A stretch of DNA of 25,176 nt from a virus, in the IMG/VR virus record IMGVR_UViG_3300031974_003220, positions 1 to 25,176 of that record; one strand, 5' to 3'. The position numbers and the translations under genes were made by a program. This document shows positions 20,701 through 25,176 of this stretch, piece after piece (the first letter of the stretch is position 1; each line of letters opens with the position of its first letter). The notes beneath the pieces were generated by a model that saw only the letters and a list, made by a program, of their open reading frames with translations, was not told where the DNA came from and made no database searches.

Positions 20701-23632
20701 AAGGTTCTCACAGCCAATTCAATCTTTATATCCACAGACAAATAGAGATAATCCAAAGTCTGACCCACAAGCAGCAGTATCATTTGCCGTTCCTGATGTA
20801 ATTGGTCAAGTTGTAGTTAATGAACCACAACATTCAATTACAAAAGAAACCATAAGCAAGAAACTGGTTGATAATAATATTGGTATTGGACTAACAGAAA
20901 TTACTTCTGTTGCTGCTGGAACTGCACATACTTTCTATACAACTCTTGATCACGGTTTCAATAGAGTTACTGGACTGACTATTACTGATGGTGGAACAAA
21001 CTATGTTGATGGCAACTACTACAATGCAAACCTTGTTGGATTTGCAGGTTCTACAACTGGTTCTTATGCAACAGCACGAGTCACTGTAAGTAGTGGTGCA
21101 ATTACAGCACTGAAAATTATTGATGGTGGTAGTGCTTATGGTATTGGCAATACCCTTTCAGTTGTTGGTGTAGGAACAACCACTGGAAATACTGCAGCAG
21201 TTCTGACTGTAAGCAGTATTTACAGCAATGTCGGTGATGTCTTAAGCGTTCACGATATTTCACCAAGTTCTTACGGACAATATAATACCTTATACAGAAT
21301 CACATCTGTTGATGATGCAAATAAAGTTACGGTTGCTTCTGCATCAACTGTTTCTCCTGCATATGTAAATGGTGTTGGTTCAACAGTAGCAGCAACTGGT
21401 AATGTTATTCTGACTGCAAAAGGTATTGGTGTTCAGACATCTGTATATAATAGTTCTGTTGGTATCTTAACGATTACATCATATAATGCACACGGACTGA
21501 GTGTTAATAATAAAGTTGTAGTTGGTGGATTTACTGACAACTATTTCAATAGAAACTTCATTGTTAAGAGTGTTCCTTCTACAACATCATTCTCAGTTAA
21601 TGTTGGATTGGCAACAGAAGTTCATGCACTTGCTGGTGATGCTTATGTATATCAACCTGCATATAGTTCTTTTGGTGGAAGCATTGTTCCTGGAAATGAA
21701 AGCACAAACGGTAGAATTATTCCAACATATGCTGGTATCACAACCACAATTTCTAGTGCTGTAACTGCAACTGATGCATCAATTGCTATCAGTAATGTAA
21801 CTAACTTCAACTTTAATATTGGTGATTACTTACAGATTGGAGATGAAATTTTAAGAATTAAGTCTGCAGTTACTGGAAACCCTGTTAGCGTATTCAGAGG
21901 TCTTTTAGGAACCAACCAGTCTTCACATAATTCTGGTGATGTTGTCAAGAGAATCAAACCATCACCTATTGAACTTCGTAGAAACTCATTTATCCGTGCT
22001 TCTGCACATACATTTGAGTATCTTGGATATGGTCCTGGTAATTATTCTACTGCATTCCCAGAAAGACAAGATAGAAACATCAGTCCTCAAGAAGAAGTTC
22101 TTTCACAGGCTACTAAGACTGATGGTGGTATTACAATCTTCACAGCAATGAATGCTGATGGTGATTTCTACACTGGAAATAAGAAAGTCAATTCTGCAAC
22201 GGGACAAGAAGAAGTCTTTGACTCACCAATTCCTACTGTAACGGGAGAAGATCCTGGTGTTGGTGGTGTAAGTGTTGGTTTTGATGTTCTTTCACCACTT
22301 GAAGCATCAATTAGTCGTTCTATTCGTGTTGAAGGTGGTCCAGATAAGAACCTTATTTCTGAATTTGATGGTCCATTAGTTATTAACAACAAACTTACTT
22401 CTACTTCTGCAAAGGGTATTGAAGCAAACTCCTTGTTCTTGCAAGGAAGCACAACAGTTTCTAGAAAGTATTCTGTTGGTCTTGGTACTCCTACATTAGC
22501 AGGAAACGCTGGTGATGTTGTTTATAATGGTGTTCCTGCATCTGGTAACTATGCTGGATGGATTTACACCACAAATAATACTTGGGAAGGTTTTGGTTAT
22601 GTAGGATCTTTTGAAGATGAAAGAGTTGGTATTTCTTCTGGTGGTTCTTTCGTTGGTATTGCAACAAACATTGATTTCCGTTCAGGAATTGGTGCTACTG
22701 TTAGAACTGAATATGATACCGTCTCTGGAGTAGGAACTGTTATTGTAGATGCATCTCCATTAAATGTTGGTGTTTCTACAGGAATTGGATTACTTAAGAC
22801 CTTTGTTGGTGTTGCAACAGAAATCAACTTTGTTGGACTTGGTATTACTATTTCTGCGGTTTATAATTCTTCAGGTATTGCAAGTGTTACCTTTGATGGA
22901 ACAGCACCAGGAACTGGATCACCTGGACTGCCTTTGAATTCTATTCAATATAACGATAGTGGTTTCTTTACTGGAAATGGTGACTTTACCTTTGATGGTT
23001 TAAATGTTTATGTTGGAAACTCCATTGGTATTAATTCATCTGCTCCAGGTGCAAAACTTGATATTGTTTCAACAACAACCGAAGCACTTCGTATTAAATC
23101 TACAAGTGGTTCTGGCAATATCGTAAGAGTTGATAATACTGGCAGCGATACAACACCATTTATTATTGATATTAATGGAAACGTTGGTGTTAATACAGTT
23201 GCTGCAAATAGTGCTCTTGATGTAAGAGGAACTGCTTCTGTTGATAAAGTTTGGATTTATGAATCTGACAGAGGAAACTATGTTGGACTTCAAGTCCCAA
23301 CACTTTCTGCAAACTATGCTCTGACATTACCATCAGTAGTTGGAACTGCAAATAGCATTCTTCATACAACTGGTGGTGGTGTTCTTGATTGGGTATCGCC
23401 TAACACAGTTGTTACAGGTGTTCTTACAACTACTGACTATCTTGCTGAAGGTTCTACAAATCTTTACTTCACTAATGAAAGAGCACAAGATGCAGTTGGT
23501 TCTGCAATTAATGCAGGCATACAAACAGGCATCACCGTAACATACGATGACGCCTCAAATGCTATTAATTATAATGTAGAAGCAGCAGCACCTTATCCAT
23601 TCACAACACGCGGATTCAGTATGCCACTATAA
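17768..23632 (+). CDS. Giant virion structural / tail-fibre-like protein, 1954 aa
   Basis: This is very probably a tail fibre or baseplate-attached appendage. The N-terminus has YVDPNSIDATDSIENTG and RPFKTIQRALIEA (about 20-60), then GGVIVPRGTSIVGMDLRKTI and IRP (about 127-155), the pattern of a right-handed pectate-lyase-like beta-helix. The centre is Ser/Thr/Gly/Val-rich beta. Residues about 1070-1130 have Gly/Tyr repeats (TDGGTNYVDG, IDGGSAYGIG) like those of the gp5-type protein. About 1415-1475 hold EYLGYGPGNYSTAFP and NADGDFYTGNKK, common in cyanophage structural proteins. Residue 1892 begins LAEGSTNLYFTNERAQDAVG, a widespread phage fibre motif near C-termini. No host-binding tip domain is recognised. 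It is alone between a terminator/late promoter and a convergent gene. Confidence 0.75.
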   Translation: MGLSRLDNFLKSVRGTILYVDPNSIDATDSIENTGNSLTRPFKTIQRALIEASRFSYQKGLDNDRFNKTTIVLYPGEHTVDNRPGWIPDGTGNFRLRSGLTSTDFPPFDLTTQFDLSLENNALYKLNSIHGGVIVPRGTSIVGMDLRKTIIRPKYVPNPENDQIERSAVFRVTGGCYFWQFTVLDADPNGICYKDYTINEFVPNFSHHKLTAFEYADGTNAVSIADDFQTYSTTRTDLDMYYEKVGLAYGPASGREIEPDYPSSGLDIQPKIDEYRIVGSRGEEVGITSIRAGDGVTSTTTITVTLDEAATQFDTDTPIKIEGVGSTGYDGQYVVFNKIDSTNIQYKVQNAPSNALPTVTGATVNVSVDTVTSASPYIFNISMRSVYGMCGLHADGNKASGFKSMVVAQFTGIGLQKDNNAFVKYNTDTGIYEDSTVSGNESLGTNSRSRFKPAYENFHIKSSNDGYIQVVSVFAIGFANHFLAESGGDQSINNSNSNFGSVALKSSGFRKNAIARDDVGYITHIIPPRENESAQTSIEFNAIDVNKVVGTANTSRLYLYNQTNASNRPESVIDGYRVGAKENDTLNVLISNSGVTTSYSARIIMPNTEYSGNEISYQKESTVGRSSVGVNSITSNVLTLESDHSLINGESIRVISETGQLPDGLINNTVYFAITTGTGIVGSNQIKIAQTLNDALSDSEIAINNKGGILKVVSRVSDKKSGDIGHPIQYDTSASQWYVNVATAATETSLYNAIVGLGSTALGDATSRSYINRRPDDRSLIDTVYRLRYVIPSDSALTARPPLDGYIIQESNTSIGSTNTEVGLLYNPTSATLSDSTQLRNPRYIAGADWSGGTANIVTEIPHDLKVGSEVEVINITSTNNTAGVANSAYNGTFTVAGISSAKQFSVAITNDPGSFTNDTSSRTTSLPYFKKKKTVGTYYIYRTQEVQEYVPGKQDGIYHLLVLNSSNSPTVAPYNTSRFSQPIQSLYPQTNRDNPKSDPQAAVSFAVPDVIGQVVVNEPQHSITKETISKKLVDNNIGIGLTEITSVAAGTAHTFYTTLDHGFNRVTGLTITDGGTNYVDGNYYNANLVGFAGSTTGSYATARVTVSSGAITALKIIDGGSAYGIGNTLSVVGVGTTTGNTAAVLTVSSIYSNVGDVLSVHDISPSSYGQYNTLYRITSVDDANKVTVASASTVSPAYVNGVGSTVAATGNVILTAKGIGVQTSVYNSSVGILTITSYNAHGLSVNNKVVVGGFTDNYFNRNFIVKSVPSTTSFSVNVGLATEVHALAGDAYVYQPAYSSFGGSIVPGNESTNGRIIPTYAGITTTISSAVTATDASIAISNVTNFNFNIGDYLQIGDEILRIKSAVTGNPVSVFRGLLGTNQSSHNSGDVVKRIKPSPIELRRNSFIRASAHTFEYLGYGPGNYSTAFPERQDRNISPQEEVLSQATKTDGGITIFTAMNADGDFYTGNKKVNSATGQEEVFDSPIPTVTGEDPGVGGVSVGFDVLSPLEASISRSIRVEGGPDKNLISEFDGPLVINNKLTSTSAKGIEANSLFLQGSTTVSRKYSVGLGTPTLAGNAGDVVYNGVPASGNYAGWIYTTNNTWEGFGYVGSFEDERVGISSGGSFVGIATNIDFRSGIGATVRTEYDTVSGVGTVIVDASPLNVGVSTGIGLLKTFVGVATEINFVGLGITISAVYNSSGIASVTFDGTAPGTGSPGLPLNSIQYNDSGFFTGNGDFTFDGLNVYVGNSIGINSSAPGAKLDIVSTTTEALRIKSTSGSGNIVRVDNTGSDTTPFIIDINGNVGVNTVAANSALDVRGTASVDKVWIYESDRGNYVGLQVPTLSANYALTLPSVVGTANSILHTTGGGVLDWVSPNTVVTGVLTTTDYLAEGSTNLYFTNERAQDAVGSAINAGIQTGITVTYDDASNAINYNVEAAAPYPFTTRGFSMPL

Positions 23633-23652
23633 TCATCCCCCTTCGGGGATGA
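23633..23652. other. Hairpin at the convergent gene ends
   Basis: TCATCCCC (23633-23640) pairs with GGGGATGA (23645-23652) around a 4-nt loop. It begins right after the plus-strand stop and includes the stop of the minus-strand gene. No T run follows on either strand, so it is not a typical terminator, but it could cap both mRNAs. Confidence 0.55.
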
Positions 23653-24049
23653 CTACAATATTATATCCCGCAAGTACCTGAGTAGTGGTGTTTTGCATAG
23701 AAACTGAAAATGTTGAACCTGGTGCAAGCATCACTTCTGTGGGAAGACCAAATGAATCATAAAATTTTTCAGAATATGCGTTTTGAGTAGTTGCTGCAAA
23801 TGTTGAAGTTGTGGCGCTATAATAATGACTTTGTGATGCTAAATTTCTTCCAATTGCACCCCTATGAATTGTCTGAGAACCTTGAAATAGGGCGGAACCT
23901 TGTCCCCACGATATTATGATACCATTAGTTGTGCCAGTGGGACCAGTAGCCTCAGTCCATTGATAATAGTTAATAATTACTCTTACATTTTCTCCAGTGT
24001 TGTTAGTGTAGGACATTGGTCCATTACCACTCAATACTTGCGAAGCCAT
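23633..24049 (-). CDS. Small beta-rich hypothetical protein, 138 aa
   Basis: I do not recognise a named family. The product is Ser/Thr/Gly/Asn-rich and beta-like (MASQVLSGNGPMSYTNNTG, VRVIINYYQW, VMLAPGSTFSVSMQNTTTQV, YNIVVIPEGG), and resembles small fibre or head-decoration proteins of cyanophages. It lies between two fibre genes on the opposite strand and has its own late promoter at 24074-24081, 25 nt before its ATG, so it is probably a late virion component. The stop adjoins the stop of the 1954-aa gene with no gap. Confidence 0.6.
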   Translation of the reverse strand: MASQVLSGNGPMSYTNNTGENVRVIINYYQWTEATGPTGTTNGIIISWGQGSALFQGSQTIHRGAIGRNLASQSHYYSATTSTFAATTQNAYSEKFYDSFGLPTEVMLAPGSTFSVSMQNTTTQVLAGYNIVVIPEGG

Positions 24050-24072
24050 ATTGACCTTAAAAAACTTTTCTT

Positions 24073-24086
24073 TTATTTATAAATAA
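24073..24086. promoter_or_regulatory. Palindrome with two overlapping divergent late promoters
   Basis: TTATTTATAAATAA is a perfect 14-nt palindrome. TATAAATA reads rightward at 24078-24085 and leftward at 24074-24081, sharing four bases. The left copy faces the 138-aa gene (25 nt to its ATG), the right copy faces the fibre gene at 24115 (29 nt). Both cores are exact T4 late consensus. Confidence 0.8.
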
Positions 24087-24114
24087 CTAAAAAGCATCGA
24101 GGGGAGAGTGAACC

Positions 24115-25176
24115 TTGGCAATCAATAAGAATTTTGTAGTCAAGAACGGTCTCGAAGTAAATACCGAACTTATTCTTGCAAACGCAATTACCAATAAAGT
24201 TGGTATTGGAACAAGTTTGCCATACTACGAATTGCACGTAAATGGTGGTATTGGTTGTTCCGATTTGTATGTTAGTGGTGTTACAACTTCAACTTCTTAT
24301 TATGGTGAGGGTTCTACATTAACCTTTAGTCTTAGTCCAATATCAGTTCCTGGTATTAATGTTACTGGTGTCTCTACACTCGCCACAGTAACTGCAACAG
24401 ATTTAACTGCAGAACGCTTCAATGTAAGTGGAATTGCCACTATTGTTAATGCAGAAATCACAAGTCTTACTGGAACTGCAGGAACTATAACTGATTTTGA
24501 TTCCACTAATGGTTCTATCACGAACCTTACTGGAACTGCTGCCACAATAACTACTCTCGATACTACAGATTTTACTGCTGTAAATGGTTCTATCACGAAC
24601 CTTACTGGAACTGCTGCAACAATTGGAACAGTTCAAATTGCATCAGGTATTATTACATCATCTTCTGGAGTCGTTACTTATTATGGAGATGGAAGTAACC
24701 TGAATGGTTTGCCAGTACAAGGTCTTGGTATTAGAACTGAAGCTGGCACTGTTGGAACTGGTGTTACGATACTTGACTTTAGAGGAGCAGGTATTTCCAC
24801 TGTTACTGTTACTGCTGGAATTGGAACACTACACATTACTGGTGGAGGTGGTGGTTCTATTAGTATCAGTACAAGTGCTCCTCCAGGACCATCTAATGGA
24901 GACCTTTGGTACAGTCCTGATTATGGCAGAACATTTATCTATTATGATGAGTCTTCTGTTGGATATGGTACATCAAAGCAGTGGGTTGATGCTGCCCCAT
25001 TTAATGTTGGAATATTAAGTGCCACTCGTTTTTCAGTTGCTGATCTTGATGTTACAAGTTCGGCAACAATTGCTGGTATTTTGACCATAGGAACACTTAA
25101 TGTAACTGATATAAGTGCTACTGGTGTTGTTACTGCAACATCATTTGTCGGTGATGGATCAGGTCTCACTGGTGTT
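24115..25176 (+). CDS. Fibre-like structural protein with TTG start (3' end beyond window)
   Basis: This frame is open from TTG 24115 to the right edge (354 codons) and reads MAINKNFVVKNGLEVNTE at its start, a common cyanophage fibre beginning. GAGGGGAG (24099-24106) lies 8 nt before the TTG, and no suitable ATG exists, so TTG is the likely start. The product is Thr/Gly/Val/Ile-rich, with shaft-like repeats such as SITNLTGTAATI (twice) and SLTGTAGTI, a Gly run near residue 243, and APPGPSNGDLWY followed by QWVDAAP, a motif often found in collar or fibre proteins. It is probably a tail fibre or neck whisker-type protein. Its late promoter is half of the divergent palindrome. Confidence 0.7.
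   Translation, partial: MAINKNFVVKNGLEVNTELILANAITNKVGIGTSLPYYELHVNGGIGCSDLYVSGVTTSTSYYGEGSTLTFSLSPISVPGINVTGVSTLATVTATDLTAERFNVSGIATIVNAEITSLTGTAGTITDFDSTNGSITNLTGTAATITTLDTTDFTAVNGSITNLTGTAATIGTVQIASGIITSSSGVVTYYGDGSNLNGLPVQGLGIRTEAGTVGTGVTILDFRGAGISTVTVTAGIGTLHITGGGGGSISISTSAPPGPSNGDLWYSPDYGRTFIYYDESSVGYGTSKQWVDAAPFNVGILSATRFSVADLDVTSSATIAGILTIGTLNVTDISATGVVTATSFVGDGSGLTGV
24448..24618 (+). repeat. Direct repeats in the fibre gene
   Basis: A 35-nt segment beginning aatggttctatcacgaacct is identical at 24508 and 24583 (75-nt period), with a more diverged copy at 24448. It encodes SITNLTGTAATI-type shaft units and stays in frame. Confidence 0.75.

Noticed and set aside
1-25176. CRISPR array, insertion sequence, integrase or attachment site
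   Set aside because: No spaced direct repeats, terminal inverted repeats, transposase or integrase motifs were seen; the repeats present are in-frame protein repeats.

Overview
The window is a piece of the structural-gene region of a T4-like cyanophage (a contractile-tailed marine cyanomyovirus of the kind infecting Synechococcus or Prochlorococcus). The evidence is a run of recognisable T4-type head-completion and baseplate genes (gp4, gp48, gp53, gp54, gp26, gp27-like, gp5-like), T4-type late promoters (N-ATAAATA), AT-rich tightly overlapping phage genes, a small tRNA cluster, large Gly/Ser/Thr-rich fibre proteins typical of cyanomyoviruses, and a 72-aa protein ending in the signature of the cyanobacterial Calvin-cycle regulator CP12.

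Layout. Minus strand, 1-3234: gp4 nuclease-like head-completion protein, a conserved-looking 129-aa protein, gp48 tube cap, and gp53 (running off the left edge). All four read leftward from a canonical late promoter at 3261-3268. Plus strand, 3270-15892: gp54-like tube initiator, gp26 with a probable programmed -1 frameshift into a 55-aa downstream frame, two successive tape-measure-like proteins (663 and 1004 aa, the second carrying a lytic-transglycosylase domain and a degenerate M23 domain), a gp27-like hub, the CP12-like protein, a gp5-type OB-fold hub protein without lysozyme, a separate beta-helix spike protein, and two tandem paralogous fibre/structural proteins.

15889-17726 is a different kind of island. 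A perfect sigma-70 promoter (TTGACA-17-TATAAT) overlaps the last stop codon of the tail operon. It is followed by small unknown genes, three tRNAs (one with an oversized variable arm, Leu-UAA, Thr-UGU), and a Mom-like DNA-modification protein, and it closes with a strong intrinsic terminator. This looks like an early, host-polymerase-read unit set inside late genes.

17727-25176 is again late/structural: a 1954-aa fibre-like protein, a convergent 138-aa small beta-rich protein, a 14-nt palindrome holding two overlapping divergent late promoters, and the start of another fibre gene that begins with TTG and runs off the right edge.

Most of the tail genes should act together to build the baseplate, tube and spike. 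The most notable points are the probable -1 frameshift between gp26 and the small frame just before the tape measure (the gpG/gpGT arrangement of lambda), the CP12-like gene inside the tail operon, and the distribution of T4 gp5 functions over three proteins. Functional names come from reading the translations; no database search was possible.
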